Assembly: GCF_025736875.1 (NCBI RefSeq)
Contig: NZ_CP107052.1
Span: 62,001-126,000 of the forward strand
Length of the DNA: 64,000 nucleotides
Reading direction: 5' to 3'
From: Candidatus Kirkpatrickella diaphorinae
GTDB lineage: Bacteria; Pseudomonadota; Alphaproteobacteria; Acetobacterales; Acetobacteraceae
Shown here: positions 36,989-45,554 of the stretch, in pieces
How the letters are laid out: each line of letters starts with the position of its first letter
Numbering within the stretch: the stretch's first letter is position 1
The notes under the pieces: generated by a model
The model's input: the letters and a program-made list of their open reading frames with translations, nothing else
What the model was told of the DNA's origin: nothing
The model's database searches: none
Made by a program: the position numbers and the translations under genes

Positions 36989-38224
36989 TCATTGATGACC
37001 TGCCGCGAACAGGCGGGTCATCCCCCAGAATATCAGCGCCAGCAAACTCACCGCCGCGCCCAGAACACAAACGCCCTGCCAGCCGGAATGCGCATAAGTG
37101 ACGGTCGTGCTGATCGCCCCGAGCCCGCTTCCGACCGCGTAAAAAATCATATAGAGCCCGACCAGCCGACTACTCGCTTCAGGGCGGTTGCGGAAGATCA
37201 AACTCTGGTTGGTGACATGCAGGGCCTGACCGCCCAGATCAAGCAGCACAATGCCAATGATCAACGCCCATAATGATTGCCCCAATAGTGAGATGGGCCA
37301 CCAGGCGACCAGCAAAATCAATAATGCTGCGGCACTCGTATATTGGGCATAACCGCGATCAGCCAGATGCCCGGCACGCGCGGCGGCCAAAGCGCCGAGC
37401 GCGCCCGCCAACCCGAAAGCCCCGACGGCGGTGTGATGGAAATTATAAGGCGGGGCACTCAATGGCAGAACAAGTGCGCTCCAGAAGATATTGAAGTCTG
37501 CGAACATCAACAGCGCCAGAACGCCGCGCACCTGCAGCACTTTGTCCTGCCGCAGCAGCGTGAGCATTGAGGCGATCAGCCGGAAGTAGCTTAAAGCATG
37601 CGGGTCGCGCGGCAAGGCGGGCAGACGACGCCATAATGGAAGCGCGATCGCCAGCATGAGAATCGCAGAGCTGACATACACGCCGCGCCAGCCGGCAATG
37701 TCACTGATACCGCCCGCAAAGACGCGGGCCAAAAGCAGGCCAATAAACACGCCGCCCTGCACCATGCCGACAACCTGCCCCTGCTCCTCCGGCAAAGCGG
37801 CACTTGCTGCATAGGCAATTAAACCTTGTGTCATGGCCGTCCCGAGCATGCCAACGGCCAGCATCCCGACCAGCAGCACCGGCGTGGAGGGCGCCGTGGC
37901 CACGACAATGAGCGCGGCCACCAGCCCCAGTAACTGCCATGCCATGAGCCGACGTCGGTCAACGCGGTCGCCGAGCGGAACCAATAGCAATAAGGCCAGA
38001 GCGCATCCGACCTGCGTTGAAGTGACCACGCCGCCAACAACAGCACGGCTGATGGAGAAATCTTGCGCCAACGTGTCCAGCAGGGGCTGCGCGAAATAGA
38101 CATTCGCGACACTCATACCGCTGGCGATCGCAAACAGCACTGTTAACCCGCGCGACATTGTCGACGTTCGGGGAGAGGCAGAGTCCCAACTGGGCAATGC
38201 CGAGCTTTCGGAAGAAACTTTCAT
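36989..38224 (-). CDS. MFS transporter (12 TM)
   Basis: This encodes 411 residues with twelve hydrophobic helices, a typical MFS drug or metabolite efflux protein. The N-terminal half has VANVYFAQPLLDTLAQDF and a motif A-like loop (LGDRVDRRRLMAWQ). It is divergent from an HxlR regulator 112 bp away, which very likely controls it. The exported compound is unknown. Confidence 0.85.
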   Translation of the reverse strand: MKVSSESSALPSWDSASPRTSTMSRGLTVLFAIASGMSVANVYFAQPLLDTLAQDFSISRAVVGGVVTSTQVGCALALLLLVPLGDRVDRRRLMAWQLLGLVAALIVVATAPSTPVLLVGMLAVGMLGTAMTQGLIAYAASAALPEEQGQVVGMVQGGVFIGLLLARVFAGGISDIAGWRGVYVSSAILMLAIALPLWRRLPALPRDPHALSYFRLIASMLTLLRQDKVLQVRGVLALLMFADFNIFWSALVLPLSAPPYNFHHTAVGAFGLAGALGALAAARAGHLADRGYAQYTSAAALLILLVAWWPISLLGQSLWALIIGIVLLDLGGQALHVTNQSLIFRNRPEASSRLVGLYMIFYAVGSGLGAISTTVTYAHSGWQGVCVLGAAVSLLALIFWGMTRLFAAGHQ

Positions 38225-38257
38225 GTTCCGTCATCCAAATAATTCGGTTGCAAAATA

Positions 38258-38315
38258 CAACTAGTTGAATGCTACGTCACTTAGTTTTAAAAAGCAACTC
38301 ATCAGACGTCACTTA
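38258..38315. promoter_or_regulatory. Candidate HxlR operator region
   Basis: The gap between the MFS pump and HxlR gene holds a perfect palindrome CAACTAGTTG (38258-38267) and a direct repeat ACGTCACTTA at 38274-38283 and 38306-38315, 32 bases apart (about three turns). Either could bind the HxlR dimer. Confidence 0.45.
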
Positions 38316-38335
38316 ACCTGAAACCCGGATGTCAT

Positions 38336-38782
38336 ATGTCTAAGCGCAAGCCAAAACTCTATGAACCTTGTCCTATCGCGCGTTCCGTCGATATCTTCGG
38401 GGACCGATGGTCACTGCTGATTTTGCGGGATGCTTTCGATGGTAATCGCCGTTTCGGCGACATCCAGCGGAGTCTGGGCGTCGCGCGCAACATTCTGTCA
38501 CATCGTCTGCGCAAGCTTGTTGATGCGGGGATCCTGAAGATGCAGTCAGCTTCGGACGGATCGGCCTATCAGGAATATGTTCTGACGGCCCAGGGTGAGC
38601 GCCTTTTCCCCATCGTGGTCGCGTTGCGACAATGGGGTGAGCGACATTTATTTTCGTGCGGGGAGCGACATTCCCACCTGCTTGAAAGGGCGACCGGCAA
38701 GTCGGTGCCCCTGATGATTCCCGTCGCGAGGGACGGCACGATCCTGACGCCCGAGGCGGCCTATGTGGAAAAGGTCATTTAA
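38336..38782 (+). CDS. HxlR-family transcriptional regulator
   Basis: This encodes 148 residues. The winged helix-turn-helix is clear: CPIARSVDIFGDRWSLLILRDAF, with the conserved Cys (residue 12) that in this family often senses quinones or aldehydes, then FGDIQRSLGVARNILSHRLRKLVDAGIL. It is divergent from the MFS pump, which suggests local control of export. Confidence 0.85.
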   Translation: MSKRKPKLYEPCPIARSVDIFGDRWSLLILRDAFDGNRRFGDIQRSLGVARNILSHRLRKLVDAGILKMQSASDGSAYQEYVLTAQGERLFPIVVALRQWGERHLFSCGERHSHLLERATGKSVPLMIPVARDGTILTPEAAYVEKVI

Positions 38783-39011
38783 TAGACGCGGTCTGAGCCG
38801 GTCGCTGACTGGGCATTTTTATCCCGTTGCTGATATCGGGAGCTTTGCCCTGAAATTGTGGGTCAGGGGGTTCACCGGCCAGCCATGACGGCTCGGGCAG
38901 GTGAGCGTAATAACTCTTACGGGCACCGTGTAACCCGTTGCCTTCCTCACGACTCCGCTTCTGCGTGACGTAAGGAGTCGATCGGCCCTCGCCTTTCAGG
39001 AGGTGATCCAT
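38775..39011 (-). CDS. Possible small hypothetical protein
   Basis: From the Met at 39011 this frame encodes 78 residues (MDHLLKGEGRSTPYV, then YYAHLPEPSWL); it is open 22 further codons upstream. It is hydrophilic, without a domain I recognise, and overlaps the end of the HxlR gene by a few bases. No good binding site is visible. It could be a decayed gene at the edge of the biosynthetic locus. Confidence 0.3.
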   Translation of the reverse strand: MDHLLKGEGRSTPYVTQKRSREEGNGLHGARKSYYAHLPEPSWLAGEPPDPQFQGKAPDISNGIKMPSQRPAQTASIK

Positions 39012-39148
39012 GGCGGGTTGTTTACGGGCAGCCGAGTCGCATTGTGCCATGTCGCGCGGGGCGTTCAGCGGGCGCATCGGTGGTGCCGCGCGCGTGCACC
39101 CGGCAGGCCGGGGCCGCGCTTGCGGCCCGCGACTTGCGCGGCGACTTG

Positions 39149-40480
39149 TCAGGCGAGCGACCGCACCGCTTTCAGGGCGCGCTCAATATCGGCTTCGTTG
39201 TTGACGATGCCTGCCGAGAATCGCACGGACGGATTCGCATATGGCGACGGACTCGCGATGATGCCTTTGCTGCGCAGACGTTCGCCGACCTCTTCAGGCT
39301 TGATCTGATCCACCTCGAAACAGACGAAACCAGCATGCAGGTCCCGTTTTGAAGGGGTATGCATGGTGACGTGCTTCATCTTCGATAAACCCTCAATCAG
39401 CCAGCCATTGAGATCAAGAATACGGTTGGTGATCCGGGTGCGGCCGATGCTTTTATGGAACCCGTAAGCCTCCGTGACAGCCCATTGGTGTTCATAGGCA
39501 AAGAAGCCTCCGGGGCTGATCCGGGCGGCTTTGACAGGCCCTTTCGGTGGTTGACCCGCGCGCCAGGCTGCCATCAGCGCACTATCCATCAAAGAAGGGA
39601 CGGTCGGCTTCAGAAGTGCCCAGCTTTCATTACGTCCCCACACCATGCCCGTGCCATGCGGCCCCAAAATCCATTTATGTGTGCCTGCTGAGAAGAAATC
39701 GCTTCCCTGGCGCGCAATATCCTCATCAAGGACGCCGAAACCATGCACGCCATCCACCACGAGCAGCACGCGATCCGAGTCATCGCGATTGCGATTGACC
39801 TTGGCCAGAGCGTCACCAACGGCCCGGATGGGAAGCACGACGCCCGTGCCGGAATGAACCCATGTCACGCCCACAACCCGCGTCTCGGGTCGGATGGCTG
39901 AAATGAGTCGGTTCACCATCTCATCCGCCGAAGCTTTGGCGCTCGTATCATAGAGCGTGATCTTGCGGACCTTGGTGCCCGTTTTGTCGGCAGCGAGGCG
40001 GATGGATTCGTGATGCGCGTAAAATTCGTGCGTCGTCGTCAGGATCTCCTGACCGGGGCGCAGTTGCAGGCCGCTATAAATCAGCGACAGTCCCCATGTC
40101 GTGCTGGCGGTGAGGGCGATCTCATCCGGCTTGCCGCCGACATATTCCGCAGTTGCCTCGGCAACATTGCGCCACAACATGTCGCGTTCCTTCATGAACA
40201 TATGATCGTCAAGGTAGGAATAGGGGTTCGCGTTGAGCGCGTCGCGGTAGCGCTCGATCGCTTCCTGCACAGGTGCCGGATAGGAGGCGAGGAAGAAGTT
40301 GGCCAGATGGGCCAGTTTGGGATCAAGCTTGAACTGCGCACGCACGGATTTCCAATCGGACGGATCAAGCGTCGGCTTCCGCGTGGCAGCGTGGGCTTTA
40401 CCACTTGCTAATCCCAGCATCATGCCTGCTGTGGCGATCGTCGATGACCCTTGGAGGAATTTACGGCGAGAGGTTTCCAT
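39149..40480 (-). CDS. Tat-exported PLP-dependent class V aminotransferase-like enzyme
   Basis: This encodes 443 residues. The N terminus carries a twin-arginine signal (SRRKFLQGSS, hydrophobic core, then ASGKAHA cleavage), so the folded, PLP-loaded enzyme should be exported. The catalytic fold is class V (isopenicillin N epimerase/cysteine desulfurase type): cofactor Asp in VVDGVHGFG (D243), Schiff-base Lys in GTHKWILGPHGTG (K269) and TTHEFYAHHESI before. Class V members catalyse epimerisation, C-S lysis or transamination; which is unknown here. It is the last gene of the six-gene locus, 198 bp after the exporter gene. Confidence 0.85.
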   Translation of the reverse strand: METSRRKFLQGSSTIATAGMMLGLASGKAHAATRKPTLDPSDWKSVRAQFKLDPKLAHLANFFLASYPAPVQEAIERYRDALNANPYSYLDDHMFMKERDMLWRNVAEATAEYVGGKPDEIALTASTTWGLSLIYSGLQLRPGQEILTTTHEFYAHHESIRLAADKTGTKVRKITLYDTSAKASADEMVNRLISAIRPETRVVGVTWVHSGTGVVLPIRAVGDALAKVNRNRDDSDRVLLVVDGVHGFGVLDEDIARQGSDFFSAGTHKWILGPHGTGMVWGRNESWALLKPTVPSLMDSALMAAWRAGQPPKGPVKAARISPGGFFAYEHQWAVTEAYGFHKSIGRTRITNRILDLNGWLIEGLSKMKHVTMHTPSKRDLHAGFVCFEVDQIKPEEVGERLRSKGIIASPSPYANPSVRFSAGIVNNEADIERALKAVRSLA

Positions 40481-40551
40481 TTTTACACTCCTTGATTGTT
40501 TTGATGAAGGGCGGGGTTAAGGACCAACCCGGCGAGGCGTTGCGTTACAGG

Positions 40552-40635
40552 CGCGTTGCCGCCTTCGGATCCAAACTTTGTTCCTGCGGTGCCAATCTGC
40601 GTTGACTTGCGGGGAAACTTGCGACGGGATGTTTC
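40552..40635 (-). pseudogene. Decayed duplicate of the Tat signal coding sequence
   Basis: On the minus strand this segment reads ETSRRKFPRKSTQIGTAGTK...EGGNA in frame, matching the signal of the adjacent gene (ETSRRKFLQGSSTIATAGMM...SGKAHA). At DNA level about six of ten bases agree. No start codon or signal core survives. It looks like the remnant of a second copy between the exporter and the aminotransferase. Confidence 0.55.
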
Positions 40636-40678
40636 TGGCTGATCCTCCTTGATGAACCAGATTGAGACGAAACCGGGA

Positions 40679-41581
40679 TCAGCTGCGTGAGGCGTTGCCC
40701 TGTTGACTTCCCTGAAGGAGGCCGACAAGTTGTCGGCCATACAGCCCGACCGCCAGTCCGAGGATGATCAGGCTTGCAGCCGTGCCTTTCACGAGCCCGA
40801 TCGGCTCATCAAAGATGAGCGTCGAGCCAAGAAGCCCGAATACGGGAACAAGCAGCGATAATGGCGCGACGGTGGAGACCGGATAAGTCTTCAGCAATGA
40901 GTTCCAGATCCAATAGCCGAAGATTGTGGTTGGATAGACCTGGAACAGTATCGAGAAGATGGCAGTCCCGTTCATCTGGGCCAATGTCCGGGCATAGATG
41001 CCGACGCCGTGCTGAAAATAGCCGATAAGAAAGAGCGGGATCGGCGAAAACAGGCTTGACCAGACAAGGAACGAGAAAACCTCCTTTGTGCCGGATTTCT
41101 TGATCACGATATTGGCGACACTCCAGGACACCGCGCCAAGAATAACCAGCGCGACACCGAAAGGCGTGACCGTACCATCCGTGATGGTGATGATCAGCGC
41201 CAGCCCCAGCAAAGCGATGATGATCCCGCTATATTGGTATCTGGAGACCGTCTCCCGGAAGATGACCGCACCAAGCAGGATGGTGAAGAAAGCGCTGAAT
41301 TGCAGCACCAGCGAGGCGATTCCGGCGGACAGGCCGGCCTGAATGCCAAGATTGACGACCCCCCAGAGACCGACGCCGAAGAGCAGCCCATAGGCAACCA
41401 CATAGCTGGCCCTGACTCTGGGAAAGCGGAAAAACAGTACCAGCGGCAGTGCGCACAGCACAAAACGTATCCCGGCCAGCATGAAAGGATCGACCGATTG
41501 CAGACCTAATTTGATGACCGAGAAATTGAGGCCCCAGATTGCCGTGATCAACACGGCAAGGAGCAGGTGACTGGCTTTCAT
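40679..41581 (-). CDS. EamA-family (DMT) exporter
   Basis: This encodes 300 residues with ten transmembrane helices in two EamA repeats (for example AVLITAIWGLNFSVIKLGLQ and, in repeat two, LGAVSWSVANIVIKKSG). DMT proteins commonly export amino acids and small metabolites. The ATG overlaps the preceding ATP-grasp stop in an ATGA at 41578-41581. Its place in the locus suggests that it exports the pathway product or intermediate to the periplasm. Confidence 0.9.
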   Translation of the reverse strand: MKASHLLLAVLITAIWGLNFSVIKLGLQSVDPFMLAGIRFVLCALPLVLFFRFPRVRASYVVAYGLLFGVGLWGVVNLGIQAGLSAGIASLVLQFSAFFTILLGAVIFRETVSRYQYSGIIIALLGLALIITITDGTVTPFGVALVILGAVSWSVANIVIKKSGTKEVFSFLVWSSLFSPIPLFLIGYFQHGVGIYARTLAQMNGTAIFSILFQVYPTTIFGYWIWNSLLKTYPVSTVAPLSLLVPVFGLLGSTLIFDEPIGLVKGTAASLIILGLAVGLYGRQLVGLLQGSQQGNASRS

Positions 41582-42870
41582 GACGACACCCTGGAATAAC
41601 GGAAGTCCTGCTGATGCGCCTGTTGCGCGACGGATGCGCGCGCCTGATCCGCTGCCGCGCCTGCCTGCTCGAAAAGTCGCTTGATCCAGTCCCGGGTGGC
41701 GTGCCAGTCAGCATGGCCGGTCATGCCCGCCAAAGGGGCTTCATGGGCCGAATAGGTCGTTCTCTCACTTTGCGGCGTGCCCAGCGGCAACTCCGCCCAA
41801 CGGATGACGGAGGGATCGTCGCGGAAATGATCAATACCGGCAATACCGCGATAAGGCTGTCCAGCATGCGCATGTCCGGGGAAGACAAACCAGCCGTGCC
41901 AGATGGGCGATATCTGCGTCAAGGGTAAGGGCCGTAGCGGCCTGCCATCCAGAAGAATGCTCAGTTCCTGCGACGGCATGTGGACGCCGGTTGCGCGCTC
42001 GAACGTTTCCACGACATCAGCCCCCCCGACCCGGTTGCCGACTTCGAGGAACACGAGCCCCTCCTGTTCAATGGCTTCAAGATGGAAGCTGCCCTGCCGG
42101 ATGCCCACCGCAGAGAGCGCCTTCGCGGCCCATTCCCGCTGGAATGGCATGATGGGAAAATGATACGACCCCAGCGGTTGGCCTTGAGCATAGCCAAGGC
42201 AGGTGCCGACATAGCGGCTGGCGGTGATGGTCAGGAGCTGTCCGTTCGCCACCAGCCCGTCAAAATGGAGAATGTTGCCGGTGACGAACTCCTCGACTTC
42301 ATATTCCGTGATGGCTGAGGGCGCGTTATCCAGTCGCGCGATCCCGCTTGTGCGGGATTTGATCGCCGCTCGGGCCTGGTCCGGGGAGCTGAAAACCCTG
42401 ACATCTTCGCTCGACGCGCCATTATGTGGCTTAAGCACGGTGGTGCCGGTCCATGGCGCGCTTTCAGGGCCGTCAAGCAATGACGGCAAAGGCAGGAAAC
42501 GTGGCACCCGAAGGCCGGCCTCGCTGACGGCCTTCTTCATCAGCACTTTGTCCCGCACAAGATTGACCTCATCCACCGAGGCGCCCGGAACCCCCAACCA
42601 CGCACGCAGTTTTGCCGCGTCCAGAAGTTCATATTCGGACAGTGAAATGATCCGATCGAATGACTGAGGATTATTTTCAATCCAGTTGCGTGCCTCCTCA
42701 AACGCGGAGGCATCGCCAGGTCGTGCAACACGTGTGCATGGAAGCGTGTCCGGCAAACTGTCGAGAATGCTTCGAACACCGAAATAGGTCACATGATGAA
42801 GATTGTGATCAATCCCTTTGGCATAATCGATGCGCTGATAGGGCACGCGATGAAGGATAAGGATATTCAT
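41578..42870 (-). CDS. ATP-grasp ligase (single domain)
   Basis: This encodes 430 residues. The ATP-grasp domain shows the nucleotide-binding TTVLKPHNGASSEDVRVF (about 143-160), EYEVEEFVTGNILHFDG (190-205), and the metal-binding HLEAIEQEGLVFLEVGNRVGG (263-283). Such ligases form amide or peptide bonds through acyl phosphates. The chosen start (42870) overlaps the upstream stop in an ATGA; earlier in-frame Met codons are inside that gene. The carboxylate and amine substrates are unknown. Confidence 0.88.
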   Translation of the reverse strand: MNILILHRVPYQRIDYAKGIDHNLHHVTYFGVRSILDSLPDTLPCTRVARPGDASAFEEARNWIENNPQSFDRIISLSEYELLDAAKLRAWLGVPGASVDEVNLVRDKVLMKKAVSEAGLRVPRFLPLPSLLDGPESAPWTGTTVLKPHNGASSEDVRVFSSPDQARAAIKSRTSGIARLDNAPSAITEYEVEEFVTGNILHFDGLVANGQLLTITASRYVGTCLGYAQGQPLGSYHFPIMPFQREWAAKALSAVGIRQGSFHLEAIEQEGLVFLEVGNRVGGADVVETFERATGVHMPSQELSILLDGRPLRPLPLTQISPIWHGWFVFPGHAHAGQPYRGIAGIDHFRDDPSVIRWAELPLGTPQSERTTYSAHEAPLAGMTGHADWHATRDWIKRLFEQAGAAADQARASVAQQAHQQDFRYSRVSS

Positions 42871-45530
42871 GCGTAAGCCCCCTGATAAGCTGGTTCCTGA
42901 CGCGCAAAAAACGTATTTTCGCGCTCGCCGAGGGCGAGGAGCCACCGGCATTGGACAATCTTGACGAGTTGGCGGATGTCGGCCGTGGGGTCATCCAGAA
43001 GGAAGCACGCCGAGGCCGCAAAATCCGCGTTATCGCGCGGCAGAGCCGGTATGAAGCGCTCCTCCGTGTGCATCCACGCAAACTCCAACTGTCGACAGGC
43101 AAAGGCAGGGATGCCCAAGGCCGCCGCCGACTCCTTAAGGACGCGGTCAAACATGGCATTGCCTGAGGCGGGCGAAGGCGGGGTAAAATCGCCGTCTGAA
43201 GGCACCCCGAGCATGACCGTGGCCGCCTGCTTCGTGGAGTGTGGGAGCGCGACATCACGCGGATGCCCCCAGGCTGAATCGACCCACAAACTGTAAAAAT
43301 CAATGCCGTAAACGGCCCTGGCGAGTGTCCAGATTTTCATCCCTGCCGGGCGCCGGTTGGGCTCCACAACGGCAGCTTTGGAGCCGTCATCGCTTAATTT
43401 GATTTCATTATGGAAAGGCCCGCGGCGCTGGCCTACGAGGAGGTTGGCCAACCGTCCCGCCCGCATCAGGCTGGCGCGCTCCGTCTCAGTCAGGCGTGCC
43501 GGGAGGATTTGCGCGATTTCGACCGGGTAGGGTCTCGGGGCGCTGACCTTCTCTGTGATAAAGGAGGTGTCTCCAACACCGTCATAGGAATATTCGCGCT
43601 CATAAGGGATCAATCTCTCACAGAGAACGCCACCTGAAAGATAGGGAACGACCTTGTTGAACGCCGTCTCCAGATCATCCCCCTGCCGAATGGCGACGAC
43701 ACCGCGATTATTGCCTTCACATGACGGTTTGACGACGAAGCCCTGCGGGTAATCAGCCGCAAAAGCGTGCAGATCCTCAAGAGATTGGATCTCGGCATGG
43801 GCCGGTGCCATGACGCGCTGGGCTTTCAGCAGATCCCTTATGCTGGTTTCCGCATTGCGATAGGCCTGTTTGCTATAGGCACCCGCCGCAAGCGATGCTG
43901 AATCGACCGGCAATCCGAGCTTTTCAAGCAACAACGCACCGCTTTGCACGGCATTATCCGAGAAGACCAGGCCCGCTTTGAGGCGGGAATGCAGTGGCTG
44001 CAACTGCAACAAAGCCTGCTCAACGAAGTCCGGCGCCAGCGGGTCAAGATCGACGACATAGTCGCATAATGTCCTGTCAATTTCTCCAGGCCGATGTCGG
44101 ACAAGGACGGTCCCCGCATCGTACGTGTCGCGGACGAGCTGCACGATGTGCGCGACATCGCCAACGCGAGAGAGATTATAATCGACAATCAGCAGCAGCG
44201 GCGACGCGGTGCTGGCCTCAACCGCGGTCGGCTCATAGACGACCTGCAGCGCTTCGGCGGATTTGGCCAGAAGTGTCGGGAATGCCTTTTGATGCTCCTG
44301 CATTGGTAGTTGCCAGAGGAACTGACCCAGGAAGACTTCGCGCGCAGTATCGGGAATTTCATCTCCCGCCTGCAACAAAACCTGTTTGATCCGTGGCGAC
44401 CATGGAATCGGATTTTCAACAATCCGCGCGATACGACCTGGCGACGCAAAGTAAACGCGGAAGAAAGTGGCTGTCTCACCCGGCGCCGCGCCATGATCCG
44501 GGTAGCTCAGTCGTTGCAGGGTGGGACGGAATGCCGCGCCTTCCAGCAGTAAATCGAGCCACAGCGTCAACATGCTGGCTTCGCCATTCAATGCTTCGAC
44601 GCTGTGGGAAATCAGGCTGCCGCCGATACGCGGGTTGACCTCGATCAGATCCCATCGACTCCCGTTGTAACGGGACTCAATGTGGAAGCAGCCGTCAGTC
44701 ACTTCCAGACATTGCAGGACGCTTTGGATCCAGCTGATACCAGCGGCGGTCGCCTCATGGCCGATGGAGATCGGAGGGCTGGTGCAGCTTTCCTCAAGGA
44801 CGGTGACCCGATCCTCGGTCAACCCGCATTTTTCGTGGATGGCGAGGATGAAGGCCTCACCTTTCAGCACCAGCACCTCGAAGCTGAATTCGGCCCCATC
44901 CAGATAATCTTCGACAAGAAACTCCACGCCGCTACCGATGACATTGGCGTAGACCGTATCCTGACGAATCTGTTCAGCAATCCGCTCGAGCGTGGCCCAG
45001 GTCAAATCCGGCGTCAGCTTGAAAGTGCCGTAGGACGCTATGCCCTGGACCGGCTTGATGAAATAGTCAGCGCCGGTCCCCTGCAGGGTTTGCAGGCGTT
45101 CAGGCGTCAGCGTTTCGGCTTTCACCTGGCTGAGGCCGCCAGCGTGCAGGACATTTCTGACATAGAGCTTGTTGCGCAGAAGGGGCACGAGGGCAGGCGC
45201 CACGTCCTGCACCCCCAGCCTTTCATTGGCATAGGCCATCAAGTGTCGGTACCCCTCCCACACTGAGATGCATGCCCGAACGTGGAGGCCCTGCCTTTGG
45301 AGAGAATCGATGGTGTTCAGAACATCGCCTTGCTTAAGCTCGTGGGAATCCACGGTGAAGAGGAGCGATGCCTTTGATCGGAGGATCTGCAAACGCTGAT
45401 CTCCGTGCTCAGGCGAAGGCCTGGAACTCAGCACCCACGGATGCAATCCCCGTTTCTCAATCGCAGCGATAAGATCTTCCGCGAAAGAGAAGCCGCAATG
45501 GCTCAAGATAAGAACGCCACCGTTCTCCAT
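42867..45530 (-). CDS. Fused double ATP-grasp ligase
   Basis: This encodes 887 residues with two ATP-grasp modules. The first (about 100-345) has DYFIKPVQGIASYGTF, FLVEDYLDGAEFSFEVLVLKGEAF and the canonical metal site LIEVNPRIGGS. The second (about 535-770) has GFVVKPSCEGNNRGVVAIR, ERLIPYEREYSYDGVGDTS and the variant FHNEIKLSDD...VVEPNRRPAGMKIW, in which RRPAG replaces RIGG. With the next gene this gives three ligase domains in the locus, enough for a short amide chain. It is preceded by the oxidase gene 24 bp upstream. Confidence 0.88.
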   Translation of the reverse strand: MENGGVLILSHCGFSFAEDLIAAIEKRGLHPWVLSSRPSPEHGDQRLQILRSKASLLFTVDSHELKQGDVLNTIDSLQRQGLHVRACISVWEGYRHLMAYANERLGVQDVAPALVPLLRNKLYVRNVLHAGGLSQVKAETLTPERLQTLQGTGADYFIKPVQGIASYGTFKLTPDLTWATLERIAEQIRQDTVYANVIGSGVEFLVEDYLDGAEFSFEVLVLKGEAFILAIHEKCGLTEDRVTVLEESCTSPPISIGHEATAAGISWIQSVLQCLEVTDGCFHIESRYNGSRWDLIEVNPRIGGSLISHSVEALNGEASMLTLWLDLLLEGAAFRPTLQRLSYPDHGAAPGETATFFRVYFASPGRIARIVENPIPWSPRIKQVLLQAGDEIPDTAREVFLGQFLWQLPMQEHQKAFPTLLAKSAEALQVVYEPTAVEASTASPLLLIVDYNLSRVGDVAHIVQLVRDTYDAGTVLVRHRPGEIDRTLCDYVVDLDPLAPDFVEQALLQLQPLHSRLKAGLVFSDNAVQSGALLLEKLGLPVDSASLAAGAYSKQAYRNAETSIRDLLKAQRVMAPAHAEIQSLEDLHAFAADYPQGFVVKPSCEGNNRGVVAIRQGDDLETAFNKVVPYLSGGVLCERLIPYEREYSYDGVGDTSFITEKVSAPRPYPVEIAQILPARLTETERASLMRAGRLANLLVGQRRGPFHNEIKLSDDGSKAAVVEPNRRPAGMKIWTLARAVYGIDFYSLWVDSAWGHPRDVALPHSTKQAATVMLGVPSDGDFTPPSPASGNAMFDRVLKESAAALGIPAFACRQLEFAWMHTEERFIPALPRDNADFAASACFLLDDPTADIRQLVKIVQCRWLLALGERENTFFARQEPAYQGAYA

Positions 45531-45554
45531 GATGCGTACCTCCTATAGCTGGTG

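Noticed and set aside
39111-39128. GC hairpin GGGCCGC-GCTT-GCGGCCC after the aminotransferase gene
   Set aside because: It is a perfect 7-bp stem but has no U tract, so it cannot be called a terminator with confidence.
39010-39204. Plus-strand frame behind a perfect AGGAGGTGATCC
   Set aside because: The binding-site match is striking, but the 64-residue product is Arg/Ala/Gly-rich, resembles nothing and overlaps the aminotransferase gene on the other strand.
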